From Diadema setosum (lineage: Eukaryota > Echinodermata > Echinoidea > Diadematoida > Diadematidae): DNA of 64,000 nt. Positions within the stretch are counted from its first letter, which is position 1. Each line of letters starts with the position of its first letter. The DNA lies in NCBI RefSeq assembly GCF_964275005.1, contig NC_092701.1:5934715-5998714 (forward strand), given 5' to 3'. This document shows, in pieces, positions 24,470 through 36,421 of the stretch. A program made the position numbers and the translations under genes. Under the pieces are notes generated by a model. It made no database searches. It saw only the letters and a list, made by a program, of their open reading frames with translations, and was not told the DNA's origin.

Positions 24470-25997
24470 CAGCTTGTCCCAGAAAAAAACGAAGGTGAGT
24501 TTCATTGCAATTTTTGGGGATCATAAACATAATATGCATGAATGGACAGATTTATTTCTCTTCTTTCATTTGATGCACAACTCATTGTTCATAATTCATG
24601 CATGGCCGAGTTAGAGCAATAGAAAGTAATACTACTAAATTTTCATTTGCACGAGCAAATGGCGACTTTGGATGAGTTTCTTTAGGCTTTTTCGGCGATC
24701 CTTTGTAAAAAAAAAAAAAAAAAAATGAAATCATGGCCTTAATATCCATTCTTTTACCTTTCAAATGACATCTCATGTGTAAAAAATTATCTACGCCTGC
24801 TCGAGGAAACCTAATTTGAAAATATGCTTCCATTTTACTCAGAAAGATGGATAGTAATTAGGACTTAAGGAGTCAGTTAGCTTTCCCGACGCCTGCCCGA
24901 CTTGGCAGATAGCAATGGCCTTCATGCTTCAATGAATTTACACAAACATGAAGAGAGGGGTTAAAAGGGAATGTTACAGACGGTTCGGAATAGGGTCGTA
25001 AATTAGCACATGATCCAACCGCAGAGGAAGGGTGTTCATCAGCGGAGTGTGAAGGGGGAGGAAAGTATCAACTGAAAAAGCCTTCCGAGCCCTCCTTCCT
25101 CCCCCCCCCCCCCACACACACACACAAAACAGAAGACGACTTTCTGCCCTGCACTTGTACCTTTGAAATGTACAAAGCAAGTTCAGTGATAAATAAAGTG
25201 AAGAATCCTCTCTTTCTGCTTCCCCTCCTCCTTCAAAAACTTCAAAACTCTGTCACTGATGAAGGACTAACCACGCGTGAAATGTGAATGAAAACAGTGA
25301 AATAAGTTTCAGGTATCAAATCATCAAAATGTGTATCATTGTTTTACGATTTCACGTAGCCATTGGACTGCGTGCAGTTTGAGAATACTCACTATATTAG
25401 TCTTTACTTATTGGTTATGTCTCATAGCTTATTCTTAATGAATGACAACAAAGGGCTGTCCGTCTCATACAGCATCCTCTGTAAATACCCCCCCCCACCC
25501 CACCCCCACAACATTCATTGTAGCACAGCGGTTATTTTGTGTGAATTCAATGGTGCAGATGAGCTCATTGTCTAATGCTATGTCGGGAGAGCTGAATGAT
25601 TGTTTTGTTTGACTATTCGTAGAATTGGCAGAAATGAAGCATGCTTTCATACAGATTTTTCTCAAGCATGCGTTATTCATATTTGACGCGTAAGATCTCA
25701 TATGAAAGAAGAAAATATGAGTATTTGGGTTAAGAACCTTGTTTTTCGAAACCGTAACGTTAAAAGTCTAAAAAATTCACTGAAAGTCACCATTTGCGCG
25801 TGCAAATAAAAATTTGGTAGCACCACTTTTCATTGTTCTAACTCAGTCATGCATGAACAATGAACATTAAGTTGCACATCAAAATGGACGAAGAAAAGTT
25901 TATCTTTTCATTGATATATAGCTCGTAAAGAAAATGTATGATTTCGATAGTAAAAAGTTGCATGGAAACCCGGTTTCGTTTTTTCTGGGACATGCTG
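24470..25997. mobile_element. 1.5-kb foldback element, TA-flanked
   Basis: Starts CAGCTTGTCCCAGAAAA and ends TTTTCTGGGACATGCTG, with TA at 24468-24469 and 25998-25999. Long inverted arms pair about 24470-24840 with 25690-25997. Shared blocks are GTTCATAATTCATGCATG/CATGCATGAACAATGAAC, TGCACGAGCAAATGG/CCATTTGCGCGTGCA and GAGTTAGAGCAAT/ATTGTTCTAACTC. The centre (24900-25690) is not inverted and includes a poly-C/CA run at 25098-25126. A TA target suggests Tc1/mariner-type mobilisation; no transposase is seen. Confidence 0.75.
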
Positions 25998-25999
25998 TA

Positions 26000-27047
26000 C
26001 ATTGTATTTCATACATCGCTCAACGGAGTTCTTGATTAGATTGAGCGTATTTTGGGTAACGTGGGAAGGTGCAGTCGAAATTTAACCCCGCGGTTTAACT
26101 TCGACGGCGACCTAGCGATGCCCTAAAAAGAGCGGTGCAAGGGACAAAATTGTCAAAATATTGCCACTTCTGGCGGCTAATCAGGCTGATTGTGAAAGTT
26201 GTGCCCATAGCCTAAACCAACTGCAGATATTCGCTTTGCTCAAATTATAAAAAAAGCAACAACAAAATATACATCAAATTCAACCTGCCTCTGAACGAAA
26301 GTTGTGTACGGAAAATTTAGATCATGCAGGGGCGGATCCAGGAATTGCGTAAAGTGGTGGGAGGGGCGCAAAATATTTTCTGGTGCTACTTTAATCAGCT
26401 GACAACGTAGCTACAATTACATCGGTGACTGGAAGAAAAAAAAAAGAGAGTCCTCCATGCATTTATTTTTTTGTTTCATTTCTCGCGCCACTTTCGGGTT
26501 TCAAATTCGGTCCATTCGAGAAAGATGCTAAACTGAAAAATCAGTTTCCTTTACTGTGTGTTAAGAAACATGAGGGAAGATCAGGAAATTCAGTGACTGT
26601 CAACGTGTTTGCTTCTCTAACAGTGTCCAATGTTGTCCGTCCAGCATTTTTGCCTGCCTGTCTCTCAGTTATGCCACATATGTTTGTTGGTGTTTTCTTT
26701 TTGTCTTTTATTTTAAAGAAAGTCAAAGGAAAGTGAGATAAACAATCGTGACAGAAACGAATTGCCTGAAGTCATGTGTACACACCTTCATGTAAAAGTC
26801 GACTCTACTACGTGATGAACATTAATGACACACTATAGATGATGCAAAGAGGGCCATAGAAAGCTGGCCACTGATTATACGCGGCTGCTACTTACAACAC
26901 ACCGTTTTAAATAAACACACTGTCAAATTTCCCTAGTAAAGAAGGGGTTTATTTTGAGAGTAAATGAAGATGAAGATGTATCTTTAAAAAACGAATTATC
27001 ATATCATATTCAACTCTACCATCATGATAACTTTCTACCATTCACAG
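26000..27047. other. non-coding; one hAT-like terminus; upstream flank of sulfotransferase copy B
   Basis: CAGGGGCGGATCCAGGAAT at 26328-26346 matches the classic terminus of many hAT elements; a near-identical CAGGGGCGGATTCGG occurs at 47896. No opposite end is found. The segment ends with an acceptor (TTCTACCATTCACAG) at 27047, homologous to the acceptor of copy A. No first exon for copy B is recognised. Confidence 0.4.
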
Positions 27048-27276
27048 GAAACTAAATTCAACGAGCAAAGCAAAACAGTCACTCACGCTTACAGGGCCAC
27101 TTCCTAAATCCTCGATCAAAGTTGTTGGCGATGGCGTCCACAATGAATCAAATATCCGAGAACGGACGGATCGTGCTGATTGCCAACCGCTTCAAAGAGT
27201 CGTGTATATAAAAACGCATAAAACCGGATCAACAACTTTGGCCACCATACTTGAACGGTACGCATATCTGCGTAAT
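27048..27276 (+). pseudogene. sulfotransferase copy B, catalytic exon, 5' part
   Basis: Homologous to copy A exon 2 from its first base (shared ACGAGCAAAG, GACTGTCAACC/GATTGCCAACC, ACTTGAACGGTACGCATATC). It encodes the PAPS-binding motif IKTHKTGSTTLATILERY in frame with the same splice phase (one base then 76 codons). There is no stop and no internal ATG start, as expected for an internal exon. It is cut off after codon AAT at 27276 by the inserted element. The downstream half resumes at 29747. Confidence 0.85.
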
Positions 27277-28589
27277 GCCCCAGTCACACAGTGCTTTACG
27301 ATGGATTACGTCCGCCGCGGATAGATACGAATGAGTGGACGCAGGGGGACGCAGCGTGGACGCAGGCATCCGCAGGGACGTATGTAGACGTAACTGCCCG
27401 TAACTCATCCGTAAAGAAACGCAAAATGACGTCGCCGAACCTGCGAAATTTTGAAATGTTCAAAATTTCGCAGAGGGACGCCACGGACGCAAACTTACGT
27501 AAGTAACCGTAACCAAACGTAACTATCCGTAACTGAACGTAACTACCCGTGGCTTGGACGCATACCATCCGCAAAAGAATTTACCTTCCGTCCGTTTGCG
27601 TTCGCTTACGTCCACCGTAAGTATCCGAAATTCACCACAAGTTAACGTATCACAACAGTTTCGTCCGCTTACGGATATTTACGGACAACAACGGATGTTG
27701 CGGACAATTACGTCCTTCGACGTGGCCGTTTTCCACTCGCATGGGAACACAGAGAATCGTGGAAAGGCACACTACTCCTGCTGCCAAGCTGCAACGCCTT
27801 TACCTGAAGGAATGCTACAACACAGTGGGAGCGGTGGAGAGGCAGAACTGCATGGTCAAATTATATGAAATTTCTCCCACAATCAATGGTCATTTTAAGT
27901 GGCACCCATATACCATGTATACTCATGACATCGGTCGATTCTTGGTGCTGAACTTTTTTCTTGTACTCTTCGAATGTATATTTTTCGAAAAAAGCAATAT
28001 TTTGGGTAGGGGATGGGGTGACAGCATTTTATTAACTTTTCTGGCCGGGGGAAGGTGTGGGACAGGGGCAACTATATAAAATGAGAACGAATTTAGTACA
28101 TGTATTTCTCTATAGTCTTACCCATGCACTTTACGCTCCATCGAAGGGGTATTACATTTTTTTTATACTACTACTACTTCTACTGCTACTACTACTACTA
28201 CTACTACTACTAATAATAATAATAATAAGGACATTTATGATATTATATTGCGCAGCTACTATAATAATATACTCTACTGCGTATTACAAAATGACACGCA
28301 TACAAGAAATTCAAACAGAAAAAAAACATTACTTCAAGAGATGACTTGATATTGTACTTGGGTGTGGGAGGGGTGTTTGAAGGTTAATTTGATGTCTTTT
28401 CTTCTGTAAATCTTATAAGCATTGCTTTATCATAAATATCTCCTTAACATAACCCAGTAAGTCATGAATATCGCTGAACAGCGACAGCGTAACCACAGTT
28501 TGTCTATTCCATGACTGCAAGTAATATTTTCTTACTCTAAAGTTTAACTTTTCGATCTATATTGTATTTTATTTGTGGTATAGTGATTA

Positions 28590-28908
28590 TGTGACCCTGC
28601 ACCACAAAACACACAAAAAGTCGCCACACATGAAATTTTAGTTGGGAGCATGTTCTGAAAGAGCAGACTTTAAGCTTTAAAATGATGTATTACTCAAATC
28701 AAATGGACTCTCCTAACCTATCTAAATATTGGAAAGAATGCACACACTCAGAAAAAGAGTAAACTGAGAAAAGAGGCTCTGAAGTAAAGTGTCTATTCAA
28801 GCGCTAATCTTTATCAAGCCGTGCTGGTTATGCGATGAATGGGACAAAAAAACAGGATGGAAACCACCGGAGTAACAACAACGAGGGGATTATCAGACTA
28901 AGCTGAAA

Positions 28909-28941
<33 letters not shown>

Positions 28942-29046
28942 TTACTAATAATGACAATAATGATAATATTATTAACAATAATAATAATAATAATAATAAT
29001 AATACTAATAATGACAATAATGATAATATTATTAACAATAATAATA

Positions 29047-29078
<32 letters not shown>

Positions 29079-29217
29079 TATAATAATAATGATAAGGCCT
29101 TATTTACCCAGGGTAGCCAAGTCAAGATCGGCACGGTTGACCCATTTCACCTATTTTCAGTCCTCCCACAAAATCAGTGTTTGCTAATTTTTGTTCGTTT
29201 TGTGATGCACGGTCACA
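28590..29217. mobile_element. MITE, family TGTGACCCTGCACC, copy 1 (TA-flanked)
   Basis: Ends TGTGACCCTGCACCACAAAA and TTTTGTGATGCACGGTCACA, flanked by TA at 28588-28589 and 29218-29219. Shares TGAAAGAGCAGACTTTAAGC, CTCTCCTAACCTATCTAAA and CTATTCAAGCGCT with copies at 36422-37127 and 57010-57703. The middle has been replaced by an AAT expansion. It is nested inside the element that interrupts the sulfotransferase. Confidence 0.8.
28908..29090 (+). repeat. (AAT)n microsatellite
   Basis: Imperfect AAT triplets with a duplicated block of about 70 bp (two ACTAATAATGACAATAATG segments). The poly-Asn or poly-Ile open frames across it are translations of this repeat. Confidence 0.95.
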
Positions 29218-29746
29218 TACATTCTTTACATTTATGACGTTTATTCATATCTGAGTTGCACAAACAAAAAATTCAGACTTCAAGTTCAAAATTGGATATA
29301 TCTTTTATTATTGTAAAGTAAATTAAAGGATTACGATTTTTTTCACAACTTGTACGTAATTCAATTTCAGTTTTCCCCAGTGTACAATGTAAGACAGTCC
29401 AAAATGTGATAACCTTGCTGTCATAATACACTGACTTAGCAGGGATCGTAAGAGAAAACCAAATTGTCCATAATTATTCATAGCAATCTGTAACTATCCG
29501 TAACTATCCGAAAAATGCACAACTCTCCGCAAGTGTCCAGAACTATTATGTGCCAATTCGTAAGAATATCCGCAAGTGGACAAAAGTATTCGCATCTGGT
29601 CGTATCTGTCCGTATCGCCCGCATTTTTTGCCCGCATGTTTTGTACAAATTTCTGGTGACGGCAAAGGATCCGCGGTGGTCCGCGGAAAAAATGAATTTT
29701 TTGGACGTAACGCCAGACGCAGAGCATTATGTGACTGGGGCTTAAT

Positions 29747-30625
29747 CTCGACGTTACAGTGCCTCCGGTGAATCACTTCCTTACCAAATATGGCTTGTTT
29801 AAAACATCGCAGATTATTGAAATCAAGAATAGAAAGAAAAAAGAATTTGACATGCTGGTTCATCATGTTAGATATAATCGGAGGGAAATGGACATTGCTG
29901 TTCCTCATGCAAAATACATCTCAATTATTCGACACCCAGTAACTCAGTATGAATCTTTCTTTGGATATTTTGAATTGGCATGGTACTTGCACATCAATAC
30001 CACCAATCCATTTGAGACATTCATGTCTGATGTCGAAGGATTCTATGCCAAAAGGAACTATCTGCATTGGCAACGAACAAGAAATGGACAGCTTTATGAT
30101 TTTGGGTTTGATCAAAGATGTGATGAAAATCTGACCAAAATTAAGGAGAAAATCAAGGAATTGGCGATGGAAATAGATTTAATGATGATTAATGAGTACT
30201 ATGACGAATCCTTGATTCTTCTGCGGAAATTGATGTGCTGGGAATATAAAGAAATTCTTTACATATCCCAAGCTGTTCGGAGCAAAAGCCACCGGTATCC
30301 CATCACGGAGGAAACTAAACAAAGAATCATTTCTTGGAATGCTGGAGAAATAATGCTGTACGACCATTTCATCAAAACGTTTTGGGAGAAAGTCCAAGAA
30401 TATGGCAACAGTTTTGGCCAGGATCTTGCTCATTTTCGAGCCTTACGCCGAAATGTCAAGAACGAGTGCATCAAGAAAAACGCGACGAACAAGGAATACA
30501 GACGGATGGATAAATTCGTTTTGAAACCGAACGCTTCAACACTCTGTACCGATGTAATCCGTGGAGATATTCCGTACACGCGCCTTCTAAAAGAAACAAT
30601 GATTAATCGATATCAGCGACGCTGA
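29747..30625 (+). pseudogene. sulfotransferase copy B, catalytic exon, 3' part
   Basis: Continues the frame of 27048-27276 exactly if the insertion plus one TAAT is removed: AAT at 27274-27276 is followed by CTCGAC here, as in copy A. It encodes HHVRYNRREMDIAVPHAKYI, the 3'-phosphate-binding segment YISIIRHPVTQYESFFGYF and the full C-terminus to RYQRR with TGA at 30623-30625. This half has no frameshift; at the site where copy A has lost a base it reads RTRNGQLYD. The ATG at 29759 is not a likely true start. Without excision or exon skipping the gene cannot make the full enzyme. The 3' flank matches copy A. Confidence 0.85.
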
Positions 30626-30883
30626 TGGGGAATGGCATTTTACCGTCATGTCATGTTTTGACAATACCGACTGCATGATAATAACAAAGATAACAGCAAC
30701 AACAATGATGATGTTGATGATGATGACAACTACAATGATGATAATTGAAATAATAGTGATAATAAAAGTAATAATAGGAAGAAGAAGAAGAGGACCAGGA
30801 GGAGGAAGAAGAAGAAAATGGCAATGCCACCAAGAATTTTAAAATTAACAATATGGCGATATGTACTCAGTGTAACTTCTTAT
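30626..30883. other. ATG/GAT and AAG microsatellite flank
   Basis: The first ~110 bp are homologous to the 3' flank of copy A, then GAT/ATG and AAG/AGG triplets. Non-coding. Confidence 0.5.
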
Positions 30884-31365
30884 GTGGTATCACGATTCTC
30901 CGAGACCATTCGGTCACTATCATGCATGATCGTAGAATAGCATTAGGACGAACATCACTATTCAAAGTATTACCCTTAAGTCGATGACGGCTTCTGAGGC
31001 GAAATCATTGCGTCCAAAGACTTGACTTCGGGGTCTCAGTTTCAAGGTTCATACTTATTTACTCTACACGATAATGCCTGTCCTTATCTTTCACTGACCT
31101 ATATCTTTTTTAAGGCGTGAGTGGCCAGATATGGTGTTTGACCATGCCACATCTCTTTCTCGACAGGGTAAACAGCGGCTGTTGCAAGTAGTTATAACGT
31201 GGATATCAATCTAAACCTTGAAATAGAGAATCCGATGTCAAGTCTTTGGACGCGATGTTTTCACCTCCTATACCGTTGTCGACCTAAGGGTATGTGGTAT
31301 GTTCCTAGTAGTGCTAAAGAATTATGATAGTGACCGAACCCTCTCGAAGAATCGTGATATACCAC
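30884..31365. mobile_element. foldback MITE, GTGGTATCACGATTCT arms
   Basis: The left arm includes GTGGTATCACGATTCT, TTCGGTCACTATCAT and CGTCCAAAGACTTGAC. The right arm is the reverse complement (GTCAAGTCTTTGGACGC, ATGATAGTGACCGAACC, AGAATCGTGATATACCAC). Arms are roughly 170-190 bp around a short loop. Non-coding. Confidence 0.7.
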
Positions 31366-33008
31366 TGAAGCTACCCTGGATAAACACGATCATATCATTG
31401 ATTTTATTCATCGTTTTATCGTATTGTCACTTTCTGTTCTTCTTCTTCTTCTTCTTCTTCTTCTTCTTCTTCTTCTTCTTTCTCGACAACGAGCTACATC
31501 ATGCAGATGAAGTGTTATTACTCGTATTCAAAAAAAAAAAAGGAATTAAACATTCAGTTCTTGATACAATATACCATTAACTGCAGCTTCTAATATTTTT
31601 GTTTAATTCCTGGTAGGGAAATTTGTAATGTTCAAGGACAATGCGTGCCGATCAATCAAGTTTTATTAATGTCCAATGTTAAGTTGTGATCTTGGGTACA
31701 TGCATGGCAATAAAATAAATGAATTTATGCACCTAATTGAATCAAATTCATTATCCAGGTAGACACTAAGTAACCAGTAACTGGAAAAATAAAACGGTTT
31801 GTAATAACAGTATATGTTATTAATCCACAGTCGATGACATTAATGGTTGTAATAACAATGACAATTACTATCATGATGATAAATGGCTATTTGAAAATGG
31901 TAATTTCATGAGCTTTATTAAAGCAGAAATTTATAGAGAATCTAGAAATGTGACAAGTTTGATATCTACGGAAAGCTACGAAGCTAGTTAACAAAACTGG
32001 ATATCTTTTAGACGATGTAACTTTACCCCCAAACTGTTTTTGAGATTGAAAAAAAAAAACCCACCCAATTTCCATGACCACGTAGCTCCGTTCGCTACAA
32101 GAAACATCAGATTTGAGCGACGTCACCAAATGTGTATGAGCTGATTTGCCGTACGGCTATATGAGACCCGCTCTGGAAAAACCCGAAACTTCTCGGCAAA
32201 TGTGATTTCGCGCTACAGCCCGAAAAAGGTCAAAAAATGACCTACCTCAGGGACCAAATCGACATTTTGGTATCACGTTGTGGGGGAAATTTTCTTGTTT
32301 CTGACTGATATCAACATTTCGAAATACAACCTACAATATGTGGAATTTTGAAGTGAAAAGTGGGATGTCAATCTCAAAAGTTGGCCAAAATCTTACGTCT
32401 AAAGACCAAATCGCCTTCGCTTACGGCGAAAATGACTGTTCTTTTGGCGGTCGTGTCTTAGATATTCTGCGTTGAACCCTGACACCTTTGGTACCTACAG
32501 AAAGCTCTACCTTTGCTTATTCCAAAATATAGACATGGCTTGATGTCATGCTACTAACTTTCATTCATAAATTCGTCTGAAATATGCGTAAGTTTATGCA
32601 AATCGTCTCCCAGACGCGTAAACAGCCTTGTTGCTTACCAAGAAACGTGATCGAAATACGCGTTCACGATTGGTCAACTGCGCCGAGGACCCCCTTGTTT
32701 ACAAGCAACCTATACTATTATACTATGGGGGGATCGCTGCAGCAGCGGTGCATGCTTGCATGCAACACGTGTATCGGGACTGCTGCTCAGCATGGAAATG
32801 TCGCAGTTTCCCGCTTTGTTAGACTGGGGTTTTTTTTAAGCAAGTTGAGGTAGAAATTAGAATTTAAACCAACACACAAGAGAAAAAGAAGGTCACATTT
32901 ATCTAACAAACCTTCATCATGCCATTTCGAAGAAGAATCAAGCTGAAATCACGGCAACAAGAAATACCTCTTCACTGCCGATTCTGCTGGTATACTGTTG
33001 TGCCTACA
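31366..33008. other. no gene seen; CTT run
   Basis: A (TTC)n tract occupies 31438-31482. The segment 32150-32860 is somewhat GC-richer with CGCG and CGTA words, but no domain or credible splice structure is seen. The small frames at 32584-32853 have no family resemblance. Confidence 0.4.
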
Positions 33009-33009
33009 C

Positions 33010-33292
33010 CCGATCACGGCAATCGCGAATCTTGAGCTGATTACGGTAGGTTTTGTGCTTTTCAAACGTCGTATTTCCGTGAATTTATGGGTGTAAAAAT
33101 GATTTCCAATCAATTACAGCTCTTTGACTTTCATAGTTATCATCCTTCATGAGTATGTAAGATTACCTCAACTTACGCAATTCCCCCACAATGATCGATT
33201 TGTTGTGTCGATAATAACAGCAAATTGTGGCTGTACGAAGGAACAGCTGATCACGGCAACCGTGAATCTTGAGCTGACGATAGGTTTAAGCA
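33010..33292 (+). repeat. direct repeat pair, ~240-bp spacing
   Basis: GATCACGGCAATCGCGAATC TTGAGCTGA at about 33011 is repeated as GATCACGGCAACCGTGAATC TTGAGCTGA at about 33250. Each is followed by ACGATAGG or ACGGTAGG and TTT. Confidence 0.7.
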
Positions 33293-33650
33293 AAAAAAAA
33301 TCTTGAAATTATGGCCTAGATTTTGAAGTATTACAAATGAGCAAGACTATTAGCTTAACATGATTCTGTTCATGGAACATCATTTCTGTTCCTATTCCTT
33401 AAACATAAGGAACTTTGTTTTTTAACCATAGAAATACCTAGGGAATATAAAATACAAATAACAAACAGTACAAATGTGTAAAAACCTCCTCAAAAGTTCA
33501 AATTTTCTCGTCAAAATGATGTGACATGAACATAATGGAAAAATAAGTTGATAATCAAGATAGTAATTTAAAATAAATATTCCACTCAATCTTGTTATGT
33601 TTTCTTGCTTTTTCATGAAAATATCAATTCTTTTTACTATATAAATAGCG

Positions 33651-33823
33651 GTTGCCATGGTAACCGTCACTGCTATGAGGTAAACATGACGTAAAAATTT
33701 TATTTTTTTCATTTGAGTAAAGAAGATTTTTAATGACATATTTTGGTGTTTACAACATGTTTTCATGATGTTTAATGAAGAATATATGTTCTTTTAAGGA
33801 AAATAATGCGTTGCCATGGCAAT
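33651..33823. promoter_or_regulatory. two X-box (RFX-type) motifs
   Basis: GTTGCCATGGTAAC at 33651-33664 fits the RFX consensus (GTNRCC, short spacer, RGYAAC) on both halves. GTTGCCATGGCAAT at 33810-33823, followed by GGCAAC, is a close second. RFX factors bind such sites in ciliary gene promoters. No ciliary gene is recognised nearby, so these may be chance or repeat-derived. Confidence 0.35.
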
Positions 33824-34274
33824 GGCAACAAGTGGATTCGTGTTCAGCACCTTCAAAATAGGGGAAATAGCACAAAAAATCAAAATCTACAGAAAATTTT
33901 AAGAACATTACAACTCGCCGTCTACTATACAGTGCATATACGCGTTGTTTACGACGTTGTGTAGCAAAAATGTCTGATACGAGGTATAACTGCAGGGTCG
34001 CAGCTAAATAAAGCGAAGCTTGACTGGCTTAAAGCCCTTATGCACAATGCATTTATTAACAAAGCAGTTCACTACAAAGCAATGTTTAGCACATTGAAAA
34101 CAACAATTAAAACCAACAAAAAAGACAAAAGAACCGTATTAAATATCAATTGTACAAAAGTATAAATGCAACCTAGTACCAGCACATTCTTATCAGTATA
34201 CGTGCATATCATTATACAGTTTCAAACATATTTTTCAACTAGCTAACTTTAGAAAAGAGGGAGCGGCTTGCAAG

Positions 34275-34795
34275 GCACATAATGCGCAAGTTCACTTTCC
34301 TATTTTTTTTTTTGCCTTCCAAATCTGTTTTTTTTTTCTTCCAGTTCCCTCCCCACCTTTGACCTGACCTTTGACCCTTGACCCTGTGACCCTAAAATTC
34401 TCAAGAGAATCACTGTCAGGTAGAACATACTTAGATAATGTCGGCCCTGCTAGGTTTCACGATACACAGAGTCACTTTCAAGATATGGAGAAAAAAATGA
34501 AATAGAGCACTTTCACTTGCGCCTTGACTTATTGACCTTTGACCTTTTGGCAGGAAATGTCGCAGAGAATCCCCATAAGGTACGTTTTACATATAAATTA
34601 AGTTTCCATTAAAATCTAATCAAGTGATGTAATTACCTTATCATACTTCATATTTTGGACCAACTTTGGCGAAAGTCCACTCAATGTTACTGAAGTTATC
34701 GCGTATAAAAAAAAAAAATGGGGCCGGACGTACGGACGAAAGACGGACAACCCGAAAACATAATGCCTCGGGCACCCTTCGGGTGGGGCATAAAA
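34275..34795 (-). mobile_element. AGGTCA-rich element, second copy (partial)
   Basis: In reverse orientation: CTTTGACCTGACCTTTGACC, TGACCTTTGACCTTTTGG, then CGGACAACCCGAAAACATAA and a terminal hairpin-like GCCTCGGGCACCCTTCGGGT. This is related to 16520-17755 but shorter and of a different subfamily. The left boundary is uncertain. Confidence 0.6.
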
Positions 34796-35817
34796 AAAGT
34801 ACTTACAATAAAGGTATACAAGATCATAAATTGACAATGTTCTCAATCATTTTTGCACGTTACTAATAATTCATTGTTGCCGTTTGATTATAGCCATCAT
34901 CTTAATCAACACAGGCTGCTACGTTTCAGGTAGCTATCGAGTGTCGAGTCTGTCATGAGAGTAAAATGTAACGTGCTTAACTATTGTATACGCGGCCAAA
35001 AAGAAAAATGCTAACGAATGAACAAGATAAAAAAAAACGATTATGCATTGAATAATTTGAAGGAAAGGGATTCACGTTTTGCTATCAATATCGAAATGAC
35101 ATATATTTACACTCTACTAATATGCAACATCAATTACATTGAGTAAAATCATTAAAGGCGGTGCAAATTCAAATACACAGTTTTGCGATGATTATGTCAT
35201 GCTTATGCAAGTGTACATACCAAAGTGTTCTTTCATAGTCATAGTCCAAAGATACGAAAAAGGTACGGCTCTTTTTTTCATGAAATTGTGATGAAAGGTA
35301 ACTGTTGTTTTGACCTGTCATTTACTCTATTAATCTTATGCTATCTTGCTACATTGCTATAGAAGGTTCATTGGACAGTTCTACCGACAATAGAAATAGA
35401 CAAAAAGAACTGACTAGTTATACGAATGGTACAACAGTCAAAGCAACATTTCCTTATCACTACACAATTGCCTGTATCTCGCTATCTACAATATTAATCA
35501 CATTCTTCAATCATTTGGCTTTTGTGGGAACAGGAGTTACAGTCGGACACTGATATTATTATGGCGAATTATATCTCTCAACATACTTCTGCGTAGGAAT
35601 TGCGAGGTCTACCTATATCATGGTAGCTAACCTACAATGATAACAGTCACCTTTTCAAAGAAAACCAACAAAAAAAATCTTACTTTGATGATTAGAATCA
35701 TCGTCATTGAATTTGCTTTGCTCGATATTTGCTAAATACAACATTCTACACTTCTACCTTGTACGCAACGCTAAATGTGATGTTGTAGGAAGACATTGTC
35801 ATCTTTAACAGTGTCTA
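34796..35817. other. no gene seen
   Basis: AT-rich; no feature can be supported. Confidence 0.4.
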
Positions 35818-36230
35818 AGGCTGCGTTCACATAGAAGTATACTTTTCGGGTATTCGGGCTCGTTTTTCGAGGGCACGCGAATAGCTTGAATCGAACGATA
35901 GGATTTCCTCACACCGGTTCACATCAGAGGGCACTATTCGAAAGTACGAATAGCTGCGAAAAGTATAGCAAAGTGGGAATCGAGCTTGTTCGATTTTCTT
36001 GCAGCGTATACCGTCTCTCATTTATGAAATAATGACACTTTTGGTCTGGATTTGCCCTTTAGCAAAAATAAGCATGTAGACTGACATTTTGATGCAGTTT
36101 AGAAATTGTTAATAAGATTTGCTGGGATGTAGGAGGAAGAAATCCTCACTGCATGGGATGGTGAGTTGACGGTGCGGGTGGCGGTGTATTCGGTGCCCGA
36201 ATACCGAATACTTCTATGTGAACGCAGCCT
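35818..36230. mobile_element. 413-bp MITE with perfect TIRs, TA-flanked
   Basis: AGGCTGCGTTCACATAGAAG at the left is exactly mirrored by CTTCTATGTGAACGCAGCCT at the right, with TA at 35816-35817 and 36231-36232. The interior has further TATTCGAA/TTCGAATA-type dyads. Perfect ends suggest a recent insertion. Confidence 0.85.
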
Positions 36231-36421
36231 TATGTAACTATGCTAAACAACGACAGACCAGCGCAAACAATTTGACATTTTTTTTTACAATTTTCATTAT
36301 CACAATTTTCATTATCACACAGCACATCGTAGAAACAACGAAGTGTTACCGTAGTAAGAAAGATACATTCAATATTTTGGAAAAAAAAAATATAGAAAGA
36401 CTGAAAATGCTACATTACAAT

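Larger units (their letters stand above)
27277..29742. mobile_element. ~2.47-kb transposon inserted in sulfotransferase copy B
   Basis: The left end GCCCCAGTCACACAGTGCT is the inverted, slightly diverged match of the right end (AGCATTATGTGACTGGGGC). TAAT is present on both sides (27273-27276 and 29743-29746), so the target duplication is TAAT or TAA. A TAA target would fit PIF/Harbinger. Subterminal regions are packed with CGTAAC, GGACGCA and TATCCG words. The interior contains a second MITE (28590-29217), ACT triplets and no recognisable transposase, so it is non-autonomous. The open frame at 27741-28079 has no known domain. Confidence 0.85.

Noticed and set aside
27741..28079. Possible transposase fragment inside the sulfotransferase-interrupting element
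   Set aside because: No DDE, helix-turn-helix or zinc-finger pattern could be seen; probably a chance frame.
28908..29187. Poly-Asn and poly-Ile open frames
   Set aside because: Direct translation of an AAT microsatellite.
27277..29746. Treating the element in sulfotransferase copy B as an intron
   Set aside because: It lacks GT-AG boundaries in a frame-preserving position, has terminal inverted repeats and a target duplication, and copy A has no intron at that site.
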